Of a stretch of DNA of 45,071 nucleotides, positions 25,053 through 34,059 are shown piece after piece; positions within the stretch are counted from its first letter, which is position 1, and the number at the start of each line of letters is the position of its first letter. The position numbers and the translations under genes were made by a program. The stretch is from Anaerocolumna sp. (GTDB lineage: Bacteria; Bacillota; Clostridia; Lachnospirales; Lachnospiraceae). Where the stretch lies: positions 1 to 45,071 of the forward strand of contig JARBTX010000026.1 of assembly GCA_029239975.1 (NCBI GenBank). Direction: 5' to 3'. Below the pieces are notes generated by a model that did not search any database, was not told where the DNA came from, and saw only the letters and a program-made list of their open reading frames with translations.

Positions 25053-26156
25053 ATGGTAGTTCAATATAAGTGCCCAAATTGTGGTGCTGATATGGCTTTT
25101 GATAGCACCACAGGAATGCTACATTGTGATAGTTGCGGAAGAGATGAAAACATAGAATCCATGCCAAAAATGGACCAAGATAACTATAACGAAGGTTCTA
25201 ATCAAAACTCGAATCGTTATACAGATAACGATTTTCATAATAACGAAAATAATCACCAACATTTTTCCGAGAATGATGTGAATGAATACCACTGTAAAAA
25301 CTGTGGTGCCGTATTAATTACTGATAAGGACACTACCGCAACTACCTGTAGTTTTTGTGGTGCAGGTGTTGTAATCAGCGATCGATTAAGCGGTGATTTA
25401 GCCCCAGCAAAAGTAATCCCATTTTCTATTAATAAACAACAGGCACAAGAAGCATTTAAAAAATGGTGTAAAAAAGGATTATTAACACCAAAAGGCTTTA
25501 TGAATGCAGATCGGATTAAAAGTATAACAGGTTTGTACGTACCCTTTTGGTTATATGATTTAAATGGACGCGGTGAGGTAGATGCAACTTGTACTAAAGT
25601 AAGATCTTATTCCCAAGGAGAGTATATAGTAACAGAAACTAGTTATTTTAATGTATATCGCCAAGTCGACTTAAATTATCTTAAAGTACCAGTTGATGCT
25701 TCCGAAAAAATGAATGATGAATTAATGGATAAACTAGAGCCTTACCATTATGATAATTTAAAAGAATTTAATATGCCTTATCTTGCTGGTTATTTAGCAG
25801 AAAAGTATAATTACGATGATCAAGCTTTGTTCCCAAGAGTAAAAGATCGAGTAGATGATTATGTAGATGACTTTATACGTTCCACCATATCAGGATATTC
25901 ATCAACAACTTATAATCAAAAGAATATTAACATTAGAGAACGAAAAGCAGATTATGTACTTTTTCCTGTATGGATGGTGTGTTATGATTATAAAAAATCA
26001 GAACATACCTTTGCAATGAATGGGCAAACAGGTAAAATTGTTGGCAAACCACCACTTAGTGCAGGTAAAATTGCAGCATGGTTTTCTGGCATTAGTGCAG
26101 CATCCTTACTCCTAATTAAGATAATTATAGTGATAATGGGAGGACCTTGGTTATGA
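25053..26156 (+). CDS. Zinc-ribbon membrane protein, YdjG-like
   Basis: A 367-residue protein with two N-terminal zinc ribbons: CPNCG with CDSCG (residues about 6-30), and CKNCG with CSFCG (about 78-105), separated by an Asn/Asp-rich linker. A folded middle domain (about 115-330) contains ITGLYVPFWLYDLNGRGE and ADYVLFPVWMVCYDY. A single C-terminal membrane span follows (about 345-362). This order fits the YdjG type of zinc-ribbon protein next to pspA. In B. subtilis, YdjG and its partners recruit PspA to the membrane. AAGGAGC precedes the ATG. Its TGA overlaps the next ATG (ATGA). Confidence 0.82.
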   Translation: MVVQYKCPNCGADMAFDSTTGMLHCDSCGRDENIESMPKMDQDNYNEGSNQNSNRYTDNDFHNNENNHQHFSENDVNEYHCKNCGAVLITDKDTTATTCSFCGAGVVISDRLSGDLAPAKVIPFSINKQQAQEAFKKWCKKGLLTPKGFMNADRIKSITGLYVPFWLYDLNGRGEVDATCTKVRSYSQGEYIVTETSYFNVYRQVDLNYLKVPVDASEKMNDELMDKLEPYHYDNLKEFNMPYLAGYLAEKYNYDDQALFPRVKDRVDDYVDDFIRSTISGYSSTTYNQKNINIRERKADYVLFPVWMVCYDYKKSEHTFAMNGQTGKIVGKPPLSAGKIAAWFSGISAASLLLIKIIIVIMGGPWL

Positions 26157-27061
26157 TACGAATTAAGAACACTTTTATATCAACTATAAAGACTGGTTTG
26201 ATTGCTTTGATTATATGTGTCATGTTATTACCATTGTTTCAAACAGTGGCTTTTGCAGCACCTGGCGACCAGATGATATATGATCCATATGGATTATTCA
26301 CAGATGATGAGATAACTAAATTAGAGTCGCTTAGTTCTGAATATGGGGAAGAAGGCAAAGTTGATCTGGTAATAATAACTACTGATGATTTAAATGGAAA
26401 TTCAGTGAAAACATATCTCGAAAACTATTATGATAATAATGGGTTTGGTTATGATAAAGAGTTTGGTGATGCAGTACTATTATTAATTAATATGGAACCA
26501 GGTAAACGTTCTGTTACGATACAAGGCTATGGGCAAGCAGAGTATTATGTTAATAATGACCGTATTGAATATATGCTAGATGATATTACACCATTATTAT
26601 CAGATGGAAGATATTTTGATGCAATGGAAGAATACTTAAAACAAGCTGCCTATTATATGAACGAAGAACAAGGTGTAAAGATAAGCCCTGCCACTGGTGC
26701 ACAAGGTTCTGGATATGGGTATGGTGAATCTTCTTATAATGGACCAAGTAATTACTATGGCACACAAGATGACCCAATATATTATAATTCCCTTTTTCAA
26801 TTAGCAGTTGCACTTATTATTGGTGCAGTATCTGTTGGTGTAATGGCATATAATGCTGGTGGTAGAGTAACAACGAATAACCGAACGTATCTTGATCAAA
26901 AAAATTCTAGAATTGTAGCTAGTAGAGATGATTATATTCGTACCACAACCACAAGAGTGAAAAAGCCATCCAGTAACAACAACGGTGGTGGACGAAGCAG
27001 TGGAGGTGGCGGCATTTCAAGTGGCGGTCATTCCCATAGTGGTGGTAGCCGTGGATTCTAA
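26153..27061 (+). CDS. TPM-domain membrane protein, YgcG/YdjH-like
   Basis: A 302-residue protein with a signal peptide ending near AFA-A (about residue 35). A TPM domain (about 40-170) has the hallmark YDPYGLFTDDEITKLESL and DAVLLLINMEPGKRSVTIQGYG. A membrane span follows near 215-237, then a Gly/Ser/His-rich tail ending in SGGSRGF, typical of YgcG proteins. The ATG at 26153 is preferred over TTG 26147, with GGGAGGA 8 bases before it. Translation is coupled to the upstream gene by an ATGA overlap. It belongs to the PspA-linked stress set. The biochemical function of bacterial TPM domains is not settled. Confidence 0.88.
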   Translation: MIRIKNTFISTIKTGLIALIICVMLLPLFQTVAFAAPGDQMIYDPYGLFTDDEITKLESLSSEYGEEGKVDLVIITTDDLNGNSVKTYLENYYDNNGFGYDKEFGDAVLLLINMEPGKRSVTIQGYGQAEYYVNNDRIEYMLDDITPLLSDGRYFDAMEEYLKQAAYYMNEEQGVKISPATGAQGSGYGYGESSYNGPSNYYGTQDDPIYYNSLFQLAVALIIGAVSVGVMAYNAGGRVTTNNRTYLDQKNSRIVASRDDYIRTTTTRVKKPSSNNNGGGRSSGGGGISSGGHSHSGGSRGF

Positions 27062-27259
27062 AAAGTATATAGTCAATTGCAAAACGTTACGATTACCAAA
27101 TTTGATATAGCAAACAATTATATACAAATATGATAGATACATGTTGCTCTTTAAAGTAAGATTCAGCCATTAATTTGTAGCTATTTCATGTTTATAATAA
27201 ATTCTATGTGGTTTTGCAAGTGTCAATAATAATCGATATAAGAAAGGAAGAAGTTTAGT

Positions 27260-28222
27260 ATGGGTCTTTTTTCAAGTCAATTTTCAAATGTAGTAGAATG
27301 GGAAGAATTTCGAGAGGATATGATCTTCTATAAATGGCATAATGATGAAATTAAAAAAGGAAGTAAATTAATCATACGTCCTGGTCAAGATGCAGTTTTT
27401 ATGTTTAACGGAAGAACAGAAGGAATTTTTAAAGATGAAGGTAGTTATGACATAGAATCTGAAATTATTCCTTTTCTATCAACATTAAAAGGATTTCGCT
27501 TCGGATTTAATAGTGGAATGCGAGCAGAAGTTCTCTTTATAAACACCAAGGAATTCACAGTAAAATGGGGAACAAAGAGTGCAATCAATATTCCAACACC
27601 ACAGTTACCTGGTGGCATGCCTATCCGTGCAAATGGTACCTTTAATTTCAAAGTTAATGATTACGTTAAATTAATCGATAAAATTGCTGGTGTAAAAGAT
27701 AGTTACTTGGTCGAGGATGTTAAGATACGAATCACAGCTATTTTAGATCAGTTGATTATGAAATGGATTGTAAAAGAAGGTAAAGATATGTTTAATCTCC
27801 AAGCGAATTCATTTGATATCGCAAATGGAATTAAAACCGATCTTGATATGCAGTTATTCGATACAGGAATGGCTATAACTGGATTTAATATTATGAGTTT
27901 TACTTATCCAGAAGAAATCCAAGAAATGATTAATAAGAATGCCTCTCATAGCATGATTGGCGATATGAACCGATATCAACAAGCTTCCATGACAGAAGGA
28001 ATCGCTTCTGGTAAAGTTCATGGCGGTGGAGTTGCATCTGATATGGCAGGAATGATGATGGGAATGCAGATGGCAAATCAAATGATGCAAAATATGAACA
28101 ATGCTGGTAATAATCAATCTACTAACGGTAACAGTAGTATAAAACCAAACTTTTGTCCTAACTGCGGGCAAAAAACTGGTGAAGCTAATTTTTGCCCTAA
28201 CTGTGGTCAAAAACTGATATAG
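27260..28222 (+). CDS. SPFH-domain protein with C-terminal zinc ribbon, YdjI-like
   Basis: A 320-residue cytoplasmic protein of the SPFH / virion core protein family. The N-terminal part (FSNVVEWEEFREDMIFYKWHNDEIKKGSKL, then VFMFNGRTEGIF) is characteristic, and an SPFH-type core runs to about residue 215. A Gly/Met/Asn-rich stretch (AGMMMGMQMANQMMQNM) follows, and the protein ends with two CPNCG motifs (about 300-318) forming a zinc ribbon. This matches YdjI of the ydjFGHI operon. AAAGGAAG lies upstream. A gap of 198 bases separates it from the TPM gene, so a second promoter is possible. Confidence 0.86.
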   Translation: MGLFSSQFSNVVEWEEFREDMIFYKWHNDEIKKGSKLIIRPGQDAVFMFNGRTEGIFKDEGSYDIESEIIPFLSTLKGFRFGFNSGMRAEVLFINTKEFTVKWGTKSAINIPTPQLPGGMPIRANGTFNFKVNDYVKLIDKIAGVKDSYLVEDVKIRITAILDQLIMKWIVKEGKDMFNLQANSFDIANGIKTDLDMQLFDTGMAITGFNIMSFTYPEEIQEMINKNASHSMIGDMNRYQQASMTEGIASGKVHGGGVASDMAGMMMGMQMANQMMQNMNNAGNNQSTNGNSSIKPNFCPNCGQKTGEANFCPNCGQKLI

Positions 28223-28276
28223 AAAAGTTTAACCAACTCATAATAGACAAAAACAAAAACAGTAACTTATATAATA

Positions 28277-28327
28277 TGAACCTAAACTACCCTGTCTACT
28301 TGGCAGGTGTCAGTTTAGGTTCATTTT
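28277..28327 (+). terminator. Terminator between the YdjI-like and GH9 genes
   Basis: TGAACCTAAACT and AGTTTAGGTTCA are perfect 12-bp complements, followed by TTTTAAT on the plus strand. It lies between two convergent genes and may serve both. Confidence 0.85.
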
Positions 28328-28400
28328 AATGTAAGTTGCTGTTTTTATATTGATAAAAAGCTAAATGGGAACTTCCGAAACCATTTTCGTTATACTTTTG

Positions 28401-30074
28401 TTAGTTTCTGCTGTTTCTATAATCTGCATATGCAGCCACAAATAATGCTGGTGTATTCCAATAAATCGCTATTTCATTGGTAGAATAACTACCAACATGA
28501 TCAACAAAACATTTCGCTGCTGGTGTACCTTCTTTAATGAATGATTTCGCTGCCTCATCGTTTAATGACCAATTTGGACCACCAGATATTAAACCTGGAA
28601 CTGCCTTCTCAACACCATCTGCATCAGAAGGTCTATGGTGAACGTTGTTCACTACATTAGAACCAATACCAGTAATATAACTGATTCCCATTGGGTTTCT
28701 TCCTAAAATATAATGCAATTGGTCTATCGCAACTTCTTCATATTCTTTGTTACCTGTTAGGTAATAGGATAATATTAATAATTGTGCACCATTTGTAATT
28801 GTCATAGTACTACCCCAACGATATTGTTTCGGTAATACATCTGCCATATAACCATCATTGTTTGCAATGGATACAAGTTCGTCAGCTTTGTTAAGAAATG
28901 CTTTTTTTAGTACATTTACAATTTCATCATCAAAAACTTGTTCTTTTTGCTCTGCCATTCTTAAATACGAAAACGATGCATAACCTCCAATACTTCCCCA
29001 ACCAAAACTTACGATATCAACATCTGTTTTTAAAATTTCTTTGATATATAAATGATATTTATCATCTCCTGTAACTCGGTATAGCTCAGTTGCAGCCCAT
29101 AATCTTTCATCCTCTGAATTCGGATCACCATATTCACCAGTACTAACATCCTGTGGATTTTTAAAACCAGGTATATTAGGATTTTTCTCAAGCCATTCCC
29201 ATGCTTTCTTTGCTGCTGCAAGCATAGTATTTGCGAATGTTTCATCATATTTTTTATAAATTCTATATGCCATAGCCATAACAGCTGCAAAATCACCAGC
29301 AGCAACTGCTGATTCAGGTAAAGCATATAAATCGTCATGCTCATCTTCTGGCATAATCATACCGCAAAAATACTTTGTTGTTACTTTATGATATACTCCA
29401 CCAGTTTCGTTATCTTGAACTTTTAGAAGCCATTCTAATTCCACTCTTGCTTCATCTAATGCATCCGGTATTCCATTGCCACTCTCCGGAATTTGTATAT
29501 CATCCGTATAAACATCGCCAAACAATTCATAACTTAACAAAATATCTGCAACACTAACGGCACCTGCAGTTGCATATCTACCATAATCACCAGCATCATG
29601 CCATCCACCAGACACTTCAATTGTCTTTTCAGGATTATTATAAATTTTTGCTTGATTTGTATGACAAATAGCATGAGCCCAAGGACCTGCATATTTCTCT
29701 TCCAATTCAACACCACAACGTTGGTAGTATAATCCTTTTAATAATGCATTTTTAACACTTGTATAAATACCATTATCAATTAGGAAAGTATAGGACCTAC
29801 CTTGTCCTTCTAATTCTATATAATACTCACCTGCTTCACTTACAGAACTAAAATCGCAATAGGAAACTACATCTCCTGATGCTTCATCTATACAGCTTTC
29901 ATTCTGGCTTGTTCCCTTATTTTTGCAGGTTTTACTATCTCCTTCAAAAACGCATTGATTGTTTTTTACATTGATAATTTTAAAGTGACCACTTACATTA
30001 GCTAATACAGCTATCTTATTATCATTTTTTGTATACCCTACTTGATTGATATGAATGTTTTTATTATAAGTCAT
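28401..30074 (-). CDS. Non-secreted GH9 beta-glucanase-type enzyme
   Basis: A 557-residue GH9 enzyme. An N-terminal immunoglobulin-like domain (about 5-100, starting HINQVGYTKNDNKIAV) precedes the alpha/alpha barrel. Catalytic signatures are GGWHDAGDYGRY (Asp160 and Asp163), HHRPSDADG near residue 496, and the general acid Glu534 in NEIAIYWN. No signal peptide is present, unlike secreted endoglucanases, so it probably acts in the cytoplasm on cello- or xyloglucan-derived oligosaccharides. The ATG at 30074 is chosen because GGAG lies 6 bases upstream; a longer reading from 30128 has no such signal. Upstream lies the 17-bp dyad array. It could also be an exo-glucosidase; specificity is not readable. 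Confidence 0.9.
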   Translation of the reverse strand: MTYNKNIHINQVGYTKNDNKIAVLANVSGHFKIINVKNNQCVFEGDSKTCKNKGTSQNESCIDEASGDVVSYCDFSSVSEAGEYYIELEGQGRSYTFLIDNGIYTSVKNALLKGLYYQRCGVELEEKYAGPWAHAICHTNQAKIYNNPEKTIEVSGGWHDAGDYGRYATAGAVSVADILLSYELFGDVYTDDIQIPESGNGIPDALDEARVELEWLLKVQDNETGGVYHKVTTKYFCGMIMPEDEHDDLYALPESAVAAGDFAAVMAMAYRIYKKYDETFANTMLAAAKKAWEWLEKNPNIPGFKNPQDVSTGEYGDPNSEDERLWAATELYRVTGDDKYHLYIKEILKTDVDIVSFGWGSIGGYASFSYLRMAEQKEQVFDDEIVNVLKKAFLNKADELVSIANNDGYMADVLPKQYRWGSTMTITNGAQLLILSYYLTGNKEYEEVAIDQLHYILGRNPMGISYITGIGSNVVNNVHHRPSDADGVEKAVPGLISGGPNWSLNDEAAKSFIKEGTPAAKCFVDHVGSYSTNEIAIYWNTPALFVAAYADYRNSRN

Positions 30075-30137
30075 TTTTTCTCCATTCTGTATAAAACTGC
30101 GAACTATAATATTAGCGCAATATTGCAAGTGAATTCA

Positions 30138-30235
30138 TTCACTTTTTGAATAAATTCACTTTTTGAACGAATTCACCTTGTGACCGATTTCACTTTTTGA
30201 ACGAATTCATCATATGAACGAACTCACTTTGTTAA
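30138..30235. promoter_or_regulatory. 17-bp-spaced dyad array upstream of the GH9 gene
   Basis: Six units begin at 30138, 30155, 30172, 30189, 30206 and 30223, exactly 17 bases apart. Most carry a dyad: TTCACTTTTTGAA (units 1, 2, 4), TTCACCTTGTGAC (3), TTCATCATATGAA (5), and a weaker CTCACTTTGTTAA (6). In units 3 and 5 changes in one arm are matched in the other, so the dyad symmetry is kept. It lies 64-161 bases upstream of the GH9 start. It reads as an array of operator sites, though an ordinary minisatellite is possible. Confidence 0.6.
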
Positions 30236-30270
30236 AATCCTAATTATTACTATTAACTCTCCATAAATAT

Positions 30271-30421
30271 ACAAAACGGCCGTTACAGATACAATTGTAG
30301 TTCTTAATATCCTAATTTCATCTCTGTATGACGAAACTATATTATAGTTTTCGTTTTTGCAAAGAACAAATCTCGTAATATTAAGTACGAACCAATAGTT
30401 TCATTGTAACAGCCGTTTTAT
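30271..30421. repeat. Foldback element / long inverted repeat
   Basis: Ends AAAACGGCCGTTACA and TGTAACAGCCGTTTTA are near-perfect complements about 120 bases apart; further partial matches (TTAATAT) occur inside, and the centre is the palindrome-like ACGAAACTATATTATAGTTTTCGT. The element fills most of the gap between the GH9 gene and the mutase gene, and may act as terminator for the mutase on the minus strand. Form and size resemble a MITE. Confidence 0.6.
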
Positions 30422-30489
30422 ATAATCTAATTGATTATTTTTAGTATATAAAAAGTGTATATTTTACCTTTTTTAATTCAAACCATTCC

Positions 30490-32205
30490 TTATTGAACTT
30501 GGAATACAGAATCATTTACTAATTTCTTTAATTTTTCATCTGCATCTGCTAAACTTTCACCTTTTACACCAAAATAGAATTTTATCTTTGGTTCTGTACC
30601 AGATGGTCTAACTGCACACCAAGCATCATCATTTAATTCAAAATATAATACATCAGATTTTGGAAGACCAGTAGGTGTAACCGCGCCAGTCGAAATATCT
30701 GTAATTGTATCCAATTCATAATCTCTGAATTTTAATACATTGTATCCACCAGCTACTTTTGGCGGATTGTTTCTGTAACTTTGCATAATTTCTTTGATTT
30801 TTTCCATGCCCTCAATACCCTTTAGAGTAACAGATACTAAGTCTTCTTTGAAATAACCATATTTCACAAACACTTCGTTCATTTGTTCATAAAGTGTAAT
30901 GCCTTTTGTTTTATAATACGCTGCTGCTTCACACAAAGTCATAACTGCAACAACAGCATCTTTATCTCTAGAATGAGTACCAATTAAACAACCATAACTT
31001 TCTTCAAAACCAAATACATATTCATTAGAACCAGTTTCTTCGAATAATTTAATTTGTTCACCGATATATTTAAATCCAGTTAATACTTCGATTAATTTTG
31101 CATTATAATGTTTTGCAATTTGATCAGCCATATTACCAGTTACGATTGTTTTAACTAATGCTGCATTAGCAGGTAATGTGTTGTGTTCTGCCTTTTGTGA
31201 GAATACATATTCTGCGATTAAAGCACCAGACATATTACCAGTTAATAAAACGAATTCACCTTTTTCATTACGCACTTGGACTCCAAGTCTATCAGCATCA
31301 GGGTCAGTAGCAAGTATGATATCAGCACCAACTTCATCTGCTAATTTCTTAGCCAAAGTAAATACCTTAGGATCTTCTGGATTTGGATATCCTACAGTTG
31401 AAAAGCTAGAATCTGGAAGCTCTTGCTCTGGAACAACATATACATTATTAAAGCCAAGTTCTTTTAGAATTCTACGTACTGGTAAATTACCTGTTCCATG
31501 AAGCGGAGTGTAGACAATCTTCATATTCTTACATTCATCAGCCACTGGATTAACAACTAATTTTTTTAGCTCCGCAATGTATTTATCATCAATTTCAGCA
31601 CCTACTACATTGTATAAACCTTTTTCTATTGCAGTTTCTTTATCCATTGTTTTTACAGTTGCATAATCAGTAATTGCATTTACTTCTGTAATTATTTCAA
31701 CGTCTTTCGGATAAGTAATTTGTGCGCCGTCTTCCCAATATACTTTATAACCATTGTATTCTGATGGATTATGACTTGCAGTAATAACAATACCAGAAAT
31801 ACATCCTAGTTCTCTAACAGTAAAAGATAACTCTGGAGTTGGTCTTAGGCTTTCAAATACATATGCTTTAATACCATTTGCATTAAGGCAAAGGGCAGCA
31901 TCTGTAGCAAATTCAGGAGACATTCTTCTTGAGTCATAAGCAATAGCAACTCCTTTATCTGCTCCACCTTGTTTTAATATATAATTAGCTAATCCTTGAG
32001 TTGCTTTTCTTACTGTATAAAGATTCATACGGTTGCTACCAGCACCTAAAACGCCACGTAGTCCTCCAGTACCAAACTCTAAATCTTTATAGAAACGATC
32101 TTTAATTTCTGTATCATTTCCTGTCAAATCCTTTAACTCAAGTTTTGTAGCTTCATCAAAGTATTCGTCTGTTGTCCATAATTTATATTTCTCTAAATAA
32201 TCCAA
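30490..32205 (-). CDS. pgcA: Phosphoglucomutase / phosphomannomutase (alpha-D-phosphohexomutase)
   Basis: A 571-residue enzyme interconverting hexose 1- and 6-phosphates. It has all four signature loops: active-site Ser144 in TASHNP, the metal site DPDADR (Asp301, 303, 305), the sugar loop GFEESYG near 395, and the phosphate loop RPSGTEPK near 533. Length and the start region TGGLRGVLGAGSNRMN match PgcA-type mutases of Firmicutes. Translation begins at TTG 32205 with AAAGGAG upstream. Adjacent to the GH130 gene, it would convert the sugar 1-phosphate released by phosphorolysis to the 6-phosphate. Mannose or glucose preference cannot be told from the sequence. Confidence 0.9.
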   Translation of the reverse strand: MDYLEKYKLWTTDEYFDEATKLELKDLTGNDTEIKDRFYKDLEFGTGGLRGVLGAGSNRMNLYTVRKATQGLANYILKQGGADKGVAIAYDSRRMSPEFATDAALCLNANGIKAYVFESLRPTPELSFTVRELGCISGIVITASHNPSEYNGYKVYWEDGAQITYPKDVEIITEVNAITDYATVKTMDKETAIEKGLYNVVGAEIDDKYIAELKKLVVNPVADECKNMKIVYTPLHGTGNLPVRRILKELGFNNVYVVPEQELPDSSFSTVGYPNPEDPKVFTLAKKLADEVGADIILATDPDADRLGVQVRNEKGEFVLLTGNMSGALIAEYVFSQKAEHNTLPANAALVKTIVTGNMADQIAKHYNAKLIEVLTGFKYIGEQIKLFEETGSNEYVFGFEESYGCLIGTHSRDKDAVVAVMTLCEAAAYYKTKGITLYEQMNEVFVKYGYFKEDLVSVTLKGIEGMEKIKEIMQSYRNNPPKVAGGYNVLKFRDYELDTITDISTGAVTPTGLPKSDVLYFELNDDAWCAVRPSGTEPKIKFYFGVKGESLADADEKLKKLVNDSVFQVQ

Positions 32206-32537
32206 AATATATTCTCCTTTCTCATTTGACTCCCAAATGCATTCTATTATTTATGTTAGATAGCATTAAATGCGGGCAGCGAAATCATTTTCACACTTTT
32301 CATAATATTTTACAACCATTTTACTTAATTTCGTGTTCTCTTGCAATGCATTTTTTTATATTGGTCGAAAAATATATGTATTATTCTCTACTATTGATAA
32401 AAATTAAGCAAATACTGTAAAATCCATTCCAATATATTACAGAAAATGTTTCGTAACTCATACATTAGAATGAATAAAGAGATGGAATGAAGCATTCCAT
32501 CTCTTTATTCATTGTATTTTAGTATTCGTTTTTTATA
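32206..32537. other. Intergenic region, mutase to GH130
   Basis: About 330 bases holding the promoter region of the mutase gene (minus strand) and the GH130 terminator at 32471-32511. A TTGCAATGCATTTTTT stretch near 32342 resembles the TGCA motifs elsewhere. No gene is seen. Confidence 0.4.
32471..32511 (-). terminator. Terminator after the GH130 gene
   Basis: A stem of about 19 bp with TGAATAAAGAGATGGAATG on one side, its complement on the other and a loop of 3 bases, with T-rich flanks. It lies 27 bases after the GH130 stop. Confidence 0.9.
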
Positions 32538-33560
32538 TTATATAATACCAATAGTTGCATCATCTGCATTGTCAACATGATGTTCTTTTACATAAGCTAC
32601 GATTTCATCAACTGTTGTAAACGCAAGACCAACATAACTATCTGCTGCTCCATAATAAATTGCTATTCTTCCAGTTTCAGCATCATGAAGAGTAGCACAT
32701 GGGAATATTACGTTAGCAACAAAACCTCTTTCTTCATACCATTCTTCTGGAGTTAAAATAAAGTTTTCAGAACGATATTTCACTTTAGATGGCTCATTAA
32801 TATCAAGAATTGCTGCACCCATGCTATAAACATAACCATTACATGTTCCAGTAACACCATGATAGAACAATAACCAACCTTCGCTTGTTTCGATAGGAGC
32901 TGCACCCCCACCAATCTTTAAGGATTGCCACCATTGTCCATGACCTTTAGTCATAACATGTTTGTGTTTTCCCCAATATACTAAGTCAGGGCTTTCACTT
33001 ATAAAGATATCACCAAATGGTGTATGTCCACTATCACTTGGACGTGAAAGTAATGCAAAGTTTCCATTTAATTTTCTTGGGAATAATACACCATTTCTGT
33101 TAAATGGTAAAAATGGATTATCTATTCTTACGAAAGTTTTAAAATCTGTAGTTTTAGCTAAACCTAAAGCTGCACCATAGAAATCTGTACACCAGATGAT
33201 ATAATAAGTATCTTCAACCTTAATTAAACGTGGGTCATATGCATATCTAGGCATAAATGGTTCACCATTTTCGTTTACAAAAGGAATTCTTTCTTTATCA
33301 AATGTCCAATGAATTGCATCTTCACTACGTCCTAAATAAAGATGTGGAACACCATTATTTGTTTCCGCACGAAATACTCCAATAAATTTTCCTTCGTATG
33401 GTACAACTGCACTATTAAAGATTCTTGCTACACCTTCCACTGGATTTCTTCCAATGATAGGATTTTCTGAATATCTCCAAACCGGACCAATTGCTGTTTC
33501 CGGCTTGTTTTGCCAAGGCATATTTGGCAAATTATCTGCGTACATTTTTATTTCACCCAT
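32538..33560 (-). CDS. GH130 beta-mannoside phosphorylase
   Basis: A 340-residue enzyme of GH130, which cleaves beta-mannosides with phosphate to give mannose 1-phosphate. The five-bladed propeller is recognisable from VARIFNSAVVPYEGKFIGVFRAE, LGRSEDAIHWTFD, AYDPRLIKVEDTYYI (candidate catalytic Asp109 in DPR), GVLFPRKLNGNFALLSRPSD and GHTPFGDIFISESPDLVYWG. The length fits the shorter GH130_2 type (beta-1,4-mannooligosaccharide phosphorylase) better than the roughly 390-residue mannosyl-glucose phosphorylases; that is from memory. No signal peptide is present, so it is cytoplasmic. AAAGGAG precedes the ATG. TGCA repeats lie just upstream. The mutase gene next door fits the pathway. Confidence 0.9.
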   Translation of the reverse strand: MGEIKMYADNLPNMPWQNKPETAIGPVWRYSENPIIGRNPVEGVARIFNSAVVPYEGKFIGVFRAETNNGVPHLYLGRSEDAIHWTFDKERIPFVNENGEPFMPRYAYDPRLIKVEDTYYIIWCTDFYGAALGLAKTTDFKTFVRIDNPFLPFNRNGVLFPRKLNGNFALLSRPSDSGHTPFGDIFISESPDLVYWGKHKHVMTKGHGQWWQSLKIGGGAAPIETSEGWLLFYHGVTGTCNGYVYSMGAAILDINEPSKVKYRSENFILTPEEWYEERGFVANVIFPCATLHDAETGRIAIYYGAADSYVGLAFTTVDEIVAYVKEHHVDNADDATIGII

Positions 33561-33602
33561 AATGCATCTCCTTTAGTAATATGATTTAGTATTAGTGATA
33601 TG

Positions 33603-33646
33603 TGCAATAGGTGCACCGTATTGCACTATATTGCACTATATTGCAT
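33603..33646. promoter_or_regulatory. TGCA repeats phased at 10 bp upstream of the GH130 gene
   Basis: TGCA cores occur at 33603, 33612, 33622, 33632 and 33642. The last three are in exact 10-bp tandem units of the type TATTGCACTA. A second group follows at 33728, 33761, 33772, 33785 and 33800. The gene-free stretch 33561-34059 otherwise holds only the aldolase terminator. One-turn phasing suits cooperative binding of a regulator on one face of the DNA. Confidence 0.5.
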
Positions 33647-33933
33647 TATCATGAATGTTTTCTCAGTGAAATCACATTCTTGTTAAGTATATTATATGTT
33701 ATGATTTCGCACTTGTCAACATTATAGTGCATAGCTTTTTTAATATTTACGCTAACATTTTGCACTATTTTTGCATTATATTTATGCAGTTGTTTACAAT
33801 GCAACCGTACAACTTTATTTTTTTATAGTTATATCATAAATAGTATTATTTCATTTGTTCCTTAAAAGTATACTGTTTAGAATTATGCGATAAATAATTT
33901 GATTGGGTATACGAATCAAATTTCAAATAAATT

Positions 33934-33976
33934 AAAAAAAGTCTGCTATTTCATAGAGTGAAATAACAGACTTTAT
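33934..33976 (-). terminator. Terminator after the aldolase gene
   Basis: AAAGTCTGCTATTTCA pairs with TGAAATAACAGACTTT around a 5-base loop, with one bulge. On the minus strand it is followed by TTTTTTTAATT. It lies about 85 bases after the fba stop. Confidence 0.88.
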
Positions 33977-34059
33977 ACGATTAATAATAAAATACAATTT
34001 AATATTACAATTTTAAATATATTTTATTATTATTTTTTACTAAATTATTTAATTAAGAA

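Noticed and set aside
30075..30128. Longer GH9 start that could have been a signal peptide
   Set aside because: The added residues are not a convincing signal peptide, and the ATG at 30074 has GGAG upstream and begins right at the Ig-like domain.
30138..30235. CRISPR-like array
   Set aside because: A 17-bp period with no spacers does not fit a CRISPR.
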